A DNA stretch of 27,790 bases. Source: UKL13-2 sp031431435. Lineage in GTDB: Bacteria; Pseudomonadota; Gammaproteobacteria; Burkholderiales; Usitatibacteraceae. The stretch's first letter is position 1; each line of letters starts with the position of its first letter. The stretch covers positions 1 through 27,790 of the forward strand of contig JANPDI010000089.1 of NCBI GenBank assembly GCA_031431435.1, read 5' to 3'. The translations under genes were made by a program, and so were the position numbers. The notes under the pieces are model-generated. The model saw nothing but the letters and a program-made list of their open reading frames with translations. It did no database searches and was not told the DNA's origin. This document shows, piece by piece, positions 21,387-27,790 of this stretch.

Positions 21387-22766
21387 ATGCATCCCTTTTG
21401 GCAGGCCAGCGTTGAGGATTTCCAGCGCGAGCTATCTCAGCATCAGTTCAACACATGGATCAAGCCCCTTCGTTTTGAGCAAGAGGGTGATAGCTTTGTG
21501 TTGATTGCGCCAAACCGGTTTGTGTTGCAATGGGTCAAGGATCGTCTGCTGTCGCGGATTGAGCAAGCGGCTGAAAAACATTTCGCCCGCTCCATCATGA
21601 TCGAGTTGGCCATGGAAGAAGGCGCCGACGCCGCAGTCGCGACCGACAACCTCACAACGGGCGTAAATAGTGCAAACGCCGTTAACGATGACTCCGCGCC
21701 TTCGCGCAGCCATGTTGGCAATAACACCAGTAGTAATAACCAACCCGCGCACCGCCTTAACCCTAATTTCACATTTACGAGCTTTGTTGGCGGTAAAGCC
21801 AACCAGCTAGCGCGCGCGGCGGCAATGCAGGTTGCGCTAAACCCCGGGCAGGCCTATAACCCGCTATTTGTTTATGGTTCGACCGGTCTTGGTAAAACCC
21901 ATTTGGTGCAGGCGATAGGCAACCATTTACTCGAGCAGCGTCCGGCCGCCAATGTACGTTATATCCATGCCGAACAATTTGTCACCGATGTTGTGCGGGC
22001 ATACCAACATAAAGCCTTTGATTCATTCAAACGCTCGTACCATACGCTTGATCTATTGTTGATCGACGATATCCAGTTCTTTGGCAACAAGTCACGCACC
22101 CAGGAAGAGTTTTTTTACGCTTTTAATGCGTTGATTGAAGCGGGCAAACAAGTCGTTATCACATCCGACCGTTTTCCCAAAGAAATATCCGGCATTGACG
22201 ACAGGCTGATTTCGCGTTTTGGTTGGGGCCTGACAGTGTCCGTTGATCCACCAGAGTTGGAGATGCGGGTCGCCATTCTGATGAAAAAGGCCGAGTCTGA
22301 GGGCGCGGTGATTGACGAAGATGTTGCTTTCTTTATCGCCAAACACATCCGCTCAAATGTGCGTGAACTTGAAGGCGGGTTAAAGAGGGTGCTCGCGTTT
22401 TCACGCTTCAATAATGTACCGGTGTCGATACTATCGGCCAAGGAAGCGTTGAAAGATCTGCTTGCCGTATTAAATCGGCAGATCTCGATCGATAACATTC
22501 AGAAGACCGTCGCTGACTATTACAAGATCAAAGTCGCCGAAATGTATTCAAAAAAGCGGGTGCGGTCGCTTGCCCGCCCGCGCCAAATTGCCATGGCGCT
22601 GGCAAAGGAATTAACGCCGATGTCGCTGCCGGAAATTGGTGAAGCATTTGGCGGCCGCGATCACACCACAGTGTTGCATGCATGCCGTAAAGTACAGCAA
22701 TTGGTAGAAGCAGATCATGTGGTTGCGCGTGACCACTCGTTATTGATGCAAATCCTGCGCGGTTGA
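21387..22766 (+). CDS. dnaA: Chromosomal replication initiator protein DnaA
   Basis: DnaA is the AAA+ initiator that binds DnaA boxes, melts oriC and loads the helicase. The 459-residue protein has domain I (1 to about 80, F-N-T-W-I-K-P-L), a short Asn/Ser-rich linker domain II (about 85-125), the AAA+ domain with N-P-x-F-T-F-x-x-F-V-x-G-K-A-N, Walker A G-S-T-G-L-G-K-T-H-L (Lys170) and Walker B L-L-L-I-D-D-I-Q-F-F, then domain IV with the DNA-binding signature G-G-R-D-H-T-T-V-L-H-A-C-R-K-V near the C-terminus. The ATG at 21387 begins at the family start M-x-x-F-W-Q; no Shine-Dalgarno precedes it. dnaN follows after 236 bases. Confidence 0.98.
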   Translation: MHPFWQASVEDFQRELSQHQFNTWIKPLRFEQEGDSFVLIAPNRFVLQWVKDRLLSRIEQAAEKHFARSIMIELAMEEGADAAVATDNLTTGVNSANAVNDDSAPSRSHVGNNTSSNNQPAHRLNPNFTFTSFVGGKANQLARAAAMQVALNPGQAYNPLFVYGSTGLGKTHLVQAIGNHLLEQRPAANVRYIHAEQFVTDVVRAYQHKAFDSFKRSYHTLDLLLIDDIQFFGNKSRTQEEFFYAFNALIEAGKQVVITSDRFPKEISGIDDRLISRFGWGLTVSVDPPELEMRVAILMKKAESEGAVIDEDVAFFIAKHIRSNVRELEGGLKRVLAFSRFNNVPVSILSAKEALKDLLAVLNRQISIDNIQKTVADYYKIKVAEMYSKKRVRSLARPRQIAMALAKELTPMSLPEIGEAFGGRDHTTVLHACRKVQQLVEADHVVARDHSLLMQILRG

Positions 22767-22830
22767 TCAAATGGGCAATTTGTCTCGTGTACTAACCAGC
22801 TGACAATGCCTGAATGAGCACTTGATAGAT

Positions 22831-22839
22831 TGTGGATAG
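22831..22839 (-). promoter_or_regulatory. DnaA box 1 of the dnaA-dnaN spacer
   Basis: CTATCCACA on the minus strand differs from TTATCCACA at one position (first T to C). Confidence 0.7.
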
Positions 22840-22866
22840 TTTTGATGTTTTTAATGAAGATGCAAT

Positions 22867-22875
22867 GTATCCACA
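22867..22875 (+). promoter_or_regulatory. DnaA box 2 of the dnaA-dnaN spacer
   Basis: GTATCCACA on the plus strand differs from TTATCCACA at the first position only. It faces box 1 in inverted orientation, 27 bases away. Confidence 0.7.
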
Positions 22876-22955
22876 ATCAATGAAGCGGCATAAAGTGATT
22901 AATCCTGAGCTATTTGTACCACCCAAGTCGTTGAGTCATAAACAGTTTTCCCAGT

Positions 22956-22964
22956 TGTACATAA
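22956..22964 (-). promoter_or_regulatory. Weak DnaA box next to the DnaA-trios
   Basis: TTATGTACA on the minus strand has one mismatch to TTATNCACA. It is 13 bases from the trio run, close to the spacing seen in the B. subtilis unwinding region. Confidence 0.45.
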
Positions 22965-22977
22965 AAACACGTATCTC

Positions 22978-22992
22978 CTATTACTACTACTA
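22978..22992 (-). promoter_or_regulatory. DnaA-trio run (five consecutive trinucleotides)
   Basis: The minus strand reads TAG-TAG-TAG-TAA-TAG, that is 3'-GAT-AAT-GAT-GAT-GAT-5' going left to right. This matches the single-strand DnaA-binding element 3'-[G/A]A[T/A]-5' repeated more than three times, on the expected strand relative to the DnaA boxes at its left. Confidence 0.65.
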
Positions 22993-23002
22993 GGTTTGTA
23001 AT

Positions 23003-24112
23003 ATGTTTACTATAAAAGCTAAGAACAGCACCCTGTTGGGACCGCTGCAATTTGTCACCGGCATTGTTGAACGCCGTCATACCCTGCCAATTCTGTCCAA
23101 CGTGTTGATCGAGGTTGAGGAACACGCGATGCACTTCCTTGCGACGGATCTCGAGGTGCAGATTCGCGCGACAGCGAAGCTCGACGCACCGCATAAGCCG
23201 GGCAGTCTGACGGTCGGGGCCAAGAAGCTGCAGGACATTCTGCGTGCGCTGCCCCCCGACGCCGATACAGCGCTTGAGACCAAAGAGTCACGATTGACGG
23301 TCAAGGCCGGAAAAAGCCGCTTTGCGCTACAAACCCTCGCCGCCGCGGACTTTCCAAAGATTGCCGAATCAAAAGACGCCGCGACCGATATCACCATCCC
23401 GCAGCGTGATTTCAAACGCGTCCTTGGCCTGGTGCAATTTGCGATGGCGGTGCAGGACATCCGTTATTACCTGAACGGCGTGTTGATTTCCTGTGACGGC
23501 AACACCTTGCGTGTGGTGGCCACCGACGGCCACCGTTTGTCGATGGCCTCCTACAAATTGCCGGAACCGATTGCCAAGATTGACGCGATTCTCCCGCGCA
23601 AGACGGTGCTGGAGTTGATCAAGCTACTCGATGAAAGTGACGACCCGATCCACATGGCGATGCATTCCAACCAGGTGAAGTTCACCTTTGCCGGGATTGA
23701 AATTGTCTCGAAAATTGTCGAGGGTAAATTTCCCGACTATACGAAGGTGATCCCATCGGGTTACACAAATCACGTGCATCTCAACCGCGCTGAATTTCAA
23801 AGCGCACTACAACGTGCGTCGATCTTGTCAAATGACAAGATCCGCGGCGTGCGTCTTGTCTTCACCAAAGACTCCCTGTCGATCATCTGCTCAAACAACG
23901 AGCAGGAAGAGGCCGAAGAAAACCTCACCATCGAATATGCGCACGACGCAATGGACATTGCGTTCAACATCGCCTACCTGCTCGACGCACTCAGCCACAT
24001 CTCTTCAGAGTCCATCCAGTTGTCGCTGGGAGAAGCCAACATGTCGAGCGCGTTGATCACACAACCCGGTAGCGAAGACTTCAAGTATGTTGTCATGCCG
24101 ATGAGAATCTGA
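23003..24112 (+). CDS. dnaN: DNA polymerase III beta sliding clamp
   Basis: DnaN forms the ring-shaped dimer that tethers polymerase III to DNA. The 369-residue protein has the three-fold clamp architecture: an N-terminal domain with R-H-T-L-P-I-L-S-N-V-L-I-E, a middle domain with Y-Y-L-N-G-V-L-I-S and V-A-T-D-G-H-R-L-S, and a C-terminal domain ending in Y-V-V-M-P-M-R-I, the conserved tail that lines the client-binding pocket. Length is normal. An AGG at 22992-22994, inside the DnaA-trio area, is the only hint of a ribosome-binding site. gyrB follows after 69 bases, in the order dnaA-dnaN-gyrB without recF. Confidence 0.98.
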   Translation: MFTIKAKNSTLLGPLQFVTGIVERRHTLPILSNVLIEVEEHAMHFLATDLEVQIRATAKLDAPHKPGSLTVGAKKLQDILRALPPDADTALETKESRLTVKAGKSRFALQTLAAADFPKIAESKDAATDITIPQRDFKRVLGLVQFAMAVQDIRYYLNGVLISCDGNTLRVVATDGHRLSMASYKLPEPIAKIDAILPRKTVLELIKLLDESDDPIHMAMHSNQVKFTFAGIEIVSKIVEGKFPDYTKVIPSGYTNHVHLNRAEFQSALQRASILSNDKIRGVRLVFTKDSLSIICSNNEQEEAEENLTIEYAHDAMDIAFNIAYLLDALSHISSESIQLSLGEANMSSALITQPGSEDFKYVVMPMRI

Positions 24113-24181
24113 CGCGCCGCCTGACCGCCGCCCAGATGCAAGTACAACCAGCCTCAACAGAAAAAAATAAATAGGAAGCAA

Positions 24182-26596
24182 ATGGTACCGCCAAAAAAGT
24201 CCGACCCCGCCGCATACGATTCTGATTCAATCAAGATTTTGAAAGGCCTTGAAGCCGTCCGCAAACGCCCCGGCATGTACATCGGTGATACGTCCGACGG
24301 CAGCGGTTTGCACCACATGGTGTTCGAGGTGGTTGACAACGCCATTGATGAAGCGCTCGCCGGCCATTGTGATGACATCAAAATCATCATCCATACCGAC
24401 AACTCGATTTCCGTCTCTGATAACGGCCGCGGCATTCCAACCGGCATCAAGGAAGACGACGAGTTCAAACGCTCCGCGGCTGAAATTGTTATGACCGAAT
24501 TGCACGCCGGCGGTAAGTTTGACGCGAACTCGTACAAAGTCTCCGGCGGTCTGCACGGCGTTGGCGTCTCGGTGGTTAACGCGCTATCCGAATGGTTAAA
24601 GCTGCGCATTCGGCGCGACGGCAAGATCCACGAAATGGAATTTCGTCACGGCGAACGCGTTGCCCCGCTGGCGGTGGCGGGCAATACCGACAAGCGCGGT
24701 ACCGAGGTGCACTTCCTTGCGGCAAAAGAAACATTCACACACATCGAATTTCATTATGAAATTCTGGCCAAGCGCCTGCGCGAACTTTCATTTTTGAACA
24801 ACGGCGTCAAGATTGAGTTGATTGATCAACGCCACAACAAGAGTGAAAATTTTGCCTATTCGGGCGGCGTAAAAGGGTTTGTGGAATACATGAACCGCAC
24901 CAAGACGGTGTTGCACCCGAAGATTTTCCATGCCATCGGCGAAAAAGACGGCATGACCATCGAAGTGTCGATGCAATGGAACGACTCATATGGCGAGTCG
25001 GTACAGTGCTTCACCAATAACATTCCGCAACGAGATGGCGGCACCCACCTTACCGGGTTGCGCACCGCCATGACACGCATTCTGAATAAATACATTGAGG
25101 AACACGAGTTCGCCAAAAAGGCCAAGGTAGAAACCTCCGGCGACGACATGCGCGAAGGACTCACCTGTGTGCTATCGGTGAAAGTGCCCGAGCCAAAGTT
25201 TTCGTCGCAAACAAAAGACAAGCTGGTGTCATCAGAAGTGCAGCCGGTTGTGTCTGAAGTGGTCGCCGCCAAGCTCTCCGAGTTTTTGCAGGAAAATCCG
25301 GCCGACGCCAAAATCATTTGCATCAAAATCGTTGAAGCCGCCCGCGCGCGCGACGCCGCCCGCAAGGCGCGTGAATTTACCCGCCGCAAAGGTGTCATGG
25401 ACGGCGTCGGATTGCCAGGCAAACTCGCCGACTGTCAGGAAAAAGATCCATCGTTGTGCGAAATCTATATCGTCGAGGGCGACTCGGCGGGCGGATCCGC
25501 CAAACAGGGTCGCGACCGCAAATTCCAGGCCATCCTGCCGTTGCGCGGCAAGGTGTTGAACGTTGAAAAAGCGCGCATCGACAAAGTGATCGGCTCCGAA
25601 CAAATCGCCACATTGATCACCGCGCTCGGCGCCGGTATCGGCAAGGACGATTTTAACCACGACAAATTGCGTTACCACCGCATCATTATCATGACCGATG
25701 CGGACGTCGACGGCGCGCATATCCGCACACTGTTGCTGACCTTCTTTTATCGGCAGATGCCGCAGTTGGTTGAGAACGGTTACATCTACATCGCGCAACC
25801 ACCGTTGTTCAAAATCAAAAGCGGCAAGGAAGAGCGGTACGTCAAGGATGAGCTTGGCCTCAAAAAGGCGCAACTGAAAAAAGCCATGAGTGACGCATCA
25901 CTGAACCCCGGTGGCGGCAGCGCCTGGATTGATGGCGCCGCCCTGGTCAAGTTGGCGGATGACTATCTGGTGACCGACGCGATCATTGATCGTTTGTCAC
26001 GTTCGTTTGATCCCGATGTGGTGCGCGGCATGTTGTCGTGCCCGCGCATTGAGCTAAGCAACGCGGAATCAGCGTCCAAGGCCGCTGTGTGGCTGACTGG
26101 CGCGATCGGCGTGGGTACATTGGTGGTGAAGGTTGAGCAGGATGAAGTACACGACGGTTATCGTCTGCGTTGCACCAAAACCCTGCACGGCAACAAGCGC
26201 GACACGATTATCGATTCGACCTTTATTGAAACCGGCGACTACGAACAAATTGTCGCGACCGCACAAATGCTAAACGGCTTGATTCGTGAAGGCGCGGAAA
26301 TCAAGCGCGGCGAAAAAATGCTCGCGGTTAAATCGTTTGGTGAAGCGTTGGCATGGTTGCTCGAACAAGCCAAGGATGGCATGTCGATCCAACGCTACAA
26401 AGGGTTGGGCGAAATGAACCCCGAGCAGCTTTGGGAAACCACCATGGACCCGAAGGTGCGCATCCTGAACCGGGTGCAAATCGAGGATGCCATTGGTGCC
26501 GATGAAATCTTCACCACACTCATGGGTGATGACGTCGAACCCCGCCGCGCTTTTATCGAGAAGAATGCGTTGGTGGTGCAAAACCTGGATGTTTAG
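24182..26596 (+). CDS. gyrB: DNA gyrase subunit B
   Basis: GyrB is the ATPase subunit of gyrase, which introduces negative supercoils. The 804-residue protein has the GHKL ATPase domain (E-V-V-D-N-A-I-D-E-A, D-N-G-R-G-I-P, G-G-L-H-G-V-G), the transducer, the TOPRIM domain with E-G-D-S-A-G-G (Glu432) and D-A-D-V-D-G-A-H (Asp506, Asp508), and the C-terminal Q-R-Y-K-G-L-G-E-M-N-P-E-Q-L. Its length equals E. coli GyrB and includes the roughly 170-residue insert in the C-terminal half found in proteobacterial GyrB (about 560-730). AGGAAG three bases before the ATG fixes the start. A terminator follows 21 bases after the stop. Confidence 0.98.
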   Translation: MVPPKKSDPAAYDSDSIKILKGLEAVRKRPGMYIGDTSDGSGLHHMVFEVVDNAIDEALAGHCDDIKIIIHTDNSISVSDNGRGIPTGIKEDDEFKRSAAEIVMTELHAGGKFDANSYKVSGGLHGVGVSVVNALSEWLKLRIRRDGKIHEMEFRHGERVAPLAVAGNTDKRGTEVHFLAAKETFTHIEFHYEILAKRLRELSFLNNGVKIELIDQRHNKSENFAYSGGVKGFVEYMNRTKTVLHPKIFHAIGEKDGMTIEVSMQWNDSYGESVQCFTNNIPQRDGGTHLTGLRTAMTRILNKYIEEHEFAKKAKVETSGDDMREGLTCVLSVKVPEPKFSSQTKDKLVSSEVQPVVSEVVAAKLSEFLQENPADAKIICIKIVEAARARDAARKAREFTRRKGVMDGVGLPGKLADCQEKDPSLCEIYIVEGDSAGGSAKQGRDRKFQAILPLRGKVLNVEKARIDKVIGSEQIATLITALGAGIGKDDFNHDKLRYHRIIIMTDADVDGAHIRTLLLTFFYRQMPQLVENGYIYIAQPPLFKIKSGKEERYVKDELGLKKAQLKKAMSDASLNPGGGSAWIDGAALVKLADDYLVTDAIIDRLSRSFDPDVVRGMLSCPRIELSNAESASKAAVWLTGAIGVGTLVVKVEQDEVHDGYRLRCTKTLHGNKRDTIIDSTFIETGDYEQIVATAQMLNGLIREGAEIKRGEKMLAVKSFGEALAWLLEQAKDGMSIQRYKGLGEMNPEQLWETTMDPKVRILNRVQIEDAIGADEIFTTLMGDDVEPRRAFIEKNALVVQNLDV

Positions 26597-26617
26597 TAAA
26601 AAATAATCGAACAGAAC

Positions 26618-26642
26618 AAGCCCGGTTTATCCGGGCTTTTTC
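26618..26642 (+). terminator. Rho-independent terminator after gyrB
   Basis: AAGCCCGG (26618-26625) pairs perfectly with CCGGGCTT (26631-26638) around TTTAT, followed by a T-run (26637-26641). It ends the dnaN-gyrB transcription unit. Confidence 0.92.
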
Positions 26643-26704
26643 TTGTCTTGAAAGCGATGCTGAATAACCAGGCCCGCCGGTAGTTGTAGCGACGCGTGAC
26701 CAGA

Positions 26705-27133
26705 CTAAAAACTGTAGGACATCGATACCTTGTCGCGCTTGACGCTCATCCCCTCTTTTTTCATGCCGGGCATGTCAGGCATCAAAGACTTGCTCATCGG
26801 TACCACCGCGTGCCGTCGCCGATAGTCATAACAAACAAACAACGCATCGGCACGACAAGCATTCGGTGCGCGTTTAAAATCGCGTCCGTCAATCTGCGGC
26901 GAACCATTTAAACGATCGATTGATGCGAGCAGGAATTCCTGCGGCTTGGGATCATAGGCAATCACCGATGTCGCGGTGGTCGAGTGGATCGATTGTGCGG
27001 TCAACAGCGGCGGCAGTGAGGCCGGGGCGCGCGTTTGTGCGGCCTGCGCCATCACCCAGGCGGGCAGCAACACACTCACAACAGCAATCAAGCTGCTGCC
27101 TCGAATTACCCGTGCAGTTAAGTCAGACCCCAT
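26705..27133 (-). CDS. Small secreted protein of unknown function
   Basis: This 142-residue protein has a signal peptide (hydrophobic stretch about 13-28, probable cleavage after A-Q-A near 31). The mature part is about 110 residues, with two cysteines close together in N-A-C-R-A-D-A-L-F-V-C-Y-D, which could form a disulfide in the periplasm. A methionine-rich tail follows (M-P-D-M-P-G-M-K-K-E-G-M-S-V), ending in M-S-Y-S-F. I do not recognise the family. A strong GGAGG five bases before the ATG makes it a real gene. It is between gyrB (convergent) and argH (same strand), with 140 bases to argH. The Met-rich tail hints at metal binding but this is speculation. Confidence 0.75.
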   Translation of the reverse strand: MGSDLTARVIRGSSLIAVVSVLLPAWVMAQAAQTRAPASLPPLLTAQSIHSTTATSVIAYDPKPQEFLLASIDRLNGSPQIDGRDFKRAPNACRADALFVCYDYRRRHAVVPMSKSLMPDMPGMKKEGMSVKRDKVSMSYSF

Positions 27134-27273
27134 GCCGGCCTCCGCGGGAAGTGTTGATTCCGCGCATACAGAATAACAATAAGCGGCGTGTTGAATCGCG
27201 GCAAGAGCACCGGATAAGCGGCGTTATCCGTCGTTTAGGCGTAACAAAATTTGCGGCGGCCAGCGATACAAAT
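27134..27273. other. argH to secreted-protein gene spacer with repeats
   Basis: The spacer holds an 11-base direct repeat ATAAGCGGCGT (27179-27189 and 27214-27224) and a hairpin CGGATAA/TTATCCG (27211-27217 and 27224-27230). No T-tract follows the hairpin in either direction. It may contain the promoter of the secreted-protein gene and the end of the argH message. Confidence 0.5.
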
Positions 27274-27790
27274 CTAGCCAAGCCGCTTGCGCGCGCGCGC
27301 AATTGCCGCCTTCACCTGGGCGGGCGCGGTGCCGCCGATGTGGTTGCGTGCCGCGGCGGAGCCTTCCGGCGTCAACACCGCAAACACATCTTCGCTGATC
27401 AGCGCTGAAAACGCCCGCAGCTCGGTGATCGACAATGCCTCCAGCCCGCGACCGGCTTTGCCGGCCACTCGCACCGCGGTGGCGACGGCTTCATGCGCAT
27501 CACGAAACGCCATGCCTTTCTTGACCAGATAATCAGCCAGATCGGTGGCGGTGGCAAAGCCCTTCATCACGGCGCGGCGCATATTGTCCGGCCGGACAAT
27601 GATGTTGGCTGCCAAGTCCGCCATGATGGTCAGCGAATCACGCACCGTGTCGACGCTATCGAACAGCGGTTCTTTATCTTCCTGATTGTCCTTGTTGTAA
27701 GCCAGCGGCTGGCCCTTCATCAAGGTCAGCAACGCCACCAGATGGCCATTCACGCGCCCGGTCTTGCCGCGAATCAGTTCCGGCACATCG
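27274..27790 (-). CDS. argH: Argininosuccinate lyase, C-terminal part (5' end outside the window)
   Basis: ArgH splits argininosuccinate into arginine and fumarate, the last step of arginine synthesis. The visible 171 or so residues start inside the conserved N-P-D-V-P-E-L-I-R-G-K-T-G-R-V block, which lies just after the flexible catalytic-serine loop, and continue with H-L-V-A-L-L-T-L-M-K-G-Q-P-L-A-Y-N-K-D-N-Q-E-D-K-E-P-L-F-D. This part covers the C-terminal half of the central helix bundle and the small C-terminal domain. The frame stays open to the right edge, so the start codon and the catalytic signature are outside. The stop is at 27274-27276. Confidence 0.96.
   Translation of the reverse strand, partial: DVPELIRGKTGRVNGHLVALLTLMKGQPLAYNKDNQEDKEPLFDSVDTVRDSLTIMADLAANIIVRPDNMRRAVMKGFATATDLADYLVKKGMAFRDAHEAVATAVRVAGKAGRGLEALSITELRAFSALISEDVFAVLTPEGSAAARNHIGGTAPAQVKAAIARARKRLG

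Larger units (their letters stand above)
22767..23002. other. Probable oriC core in the dnaA-dnaN spacer
   Basis: This 236-base, comparatively A/T-rich spacer holds two good DnaA boxes (22831-22839 and 22867-22875) in opposite orientation, a weaker one (22956-22964) and a DnaA-trio run (22978-22992) immediately beyond it. That ordering (boxes, then trios on the strand running 3' to 5' away from the boxes) is the basal unwinding design described for B. subtilis and predicted in many bacteria. The right end also holds the start region of dnaN. Confidence 0.65.

Noticed and set aside
25232..25873. 213-codon minus-strand open frame inside gyrB
   Set aside because: Entirely antisense to the TOPRIM region of gyrB; no independent support.
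1..27790. CRISPR arrays, insertion sequences, phage genes, toxin-antitoxin pairs, tRNA or rRNA genes
   Set aside because: None seen on either strand; the only tandem DNA repeat is the 12-base unit near dnaA and the modular CHRD gene.

Overview
The window reads as the replication-origin neighbourhood of a betaproteobacterial chromosome. This placement is inferred from gene content and order (DUF971–ubiE–Tim44–ubiJ; phoB–phoR; mnmG–rsmG–parA–parB; rpmH–rnpA–yidD–yidC–mnmE; dnaA–dnaN–gyrB), not from a database search. Base composition is moderately GC-rich. Coding is dense and there are no insertion sequences, CRISPR arrays, phage genes, tRNAs or rRNAs. I see no obvious horizontally acquired island, and most of the window is ordinary core genome.

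Layout. Positions 1-3400, minus strand: the first codons of an unidentified gene at the left edge, a lipoprotein with four CHRD modules, a YcaQ/AlkZ-like winged-helix protein and a GIY-YIG protein. Positions 3467-7997, minus strand: class I fructose-1,6-bisphosphatase (fbp), ubiJ, a Tim44-domain membrane protein, ubiE, an NTF2-like protein and a DUF971 protein. Positions 8107-11276, plus strand: phoB behind a good Pho box, phoR, and an Hsp33 homologue (hslO) that has lost two of its four zinc cysteines. Positions 11313-20848, minus strand: parB, parA, rsmG, mnmG, a secreted dienelactone-hydrolase-like enzyme, mnmE, yidC, yidD, rnpA and rpmH. Two perfect 16-bp parS sites lie in this block. Positions 20849-26596: the rpmH-dnaA divergent region, then dnaA, the dnaA-dnaN spacer with the best oriC signals, dnaN and gyrB. 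Positions 26597-27790: a terminator, a small secreted protein of unknown function and the 3' part of argH.

How the parts fit together. dnaA, dnaN, gyrB, the DnaA boxes and a DnaA-trio run form the replication-initiation locus. parA, parB and the two parS sites form the chromosome-segregation system. mnmE and mnmG make the same tRNA wobble-uridine modification. rpmH, rnpA, yidD and yidC link ribosome, RNase P and membrane-protein insertion. ubiE and ubiJ serve ubiquinone synthesis. phoB and phoR sense phosphate.

Most worth a second look: (1) a five-unit DnaA-trio run next to DnaA boxes just before dnaN; (2) several genes (phoB, hslO, ubiJ, perhaps phoR) with no Shine-Dalgarno and a -10-like hexamer about six bases before the ATG, suggesting leaderless mRNAs; (3) the half-degenerate Hsp33 redox switch; (4) a parS site that doubles as codons 1-6 of a secreted hydrolase gene.
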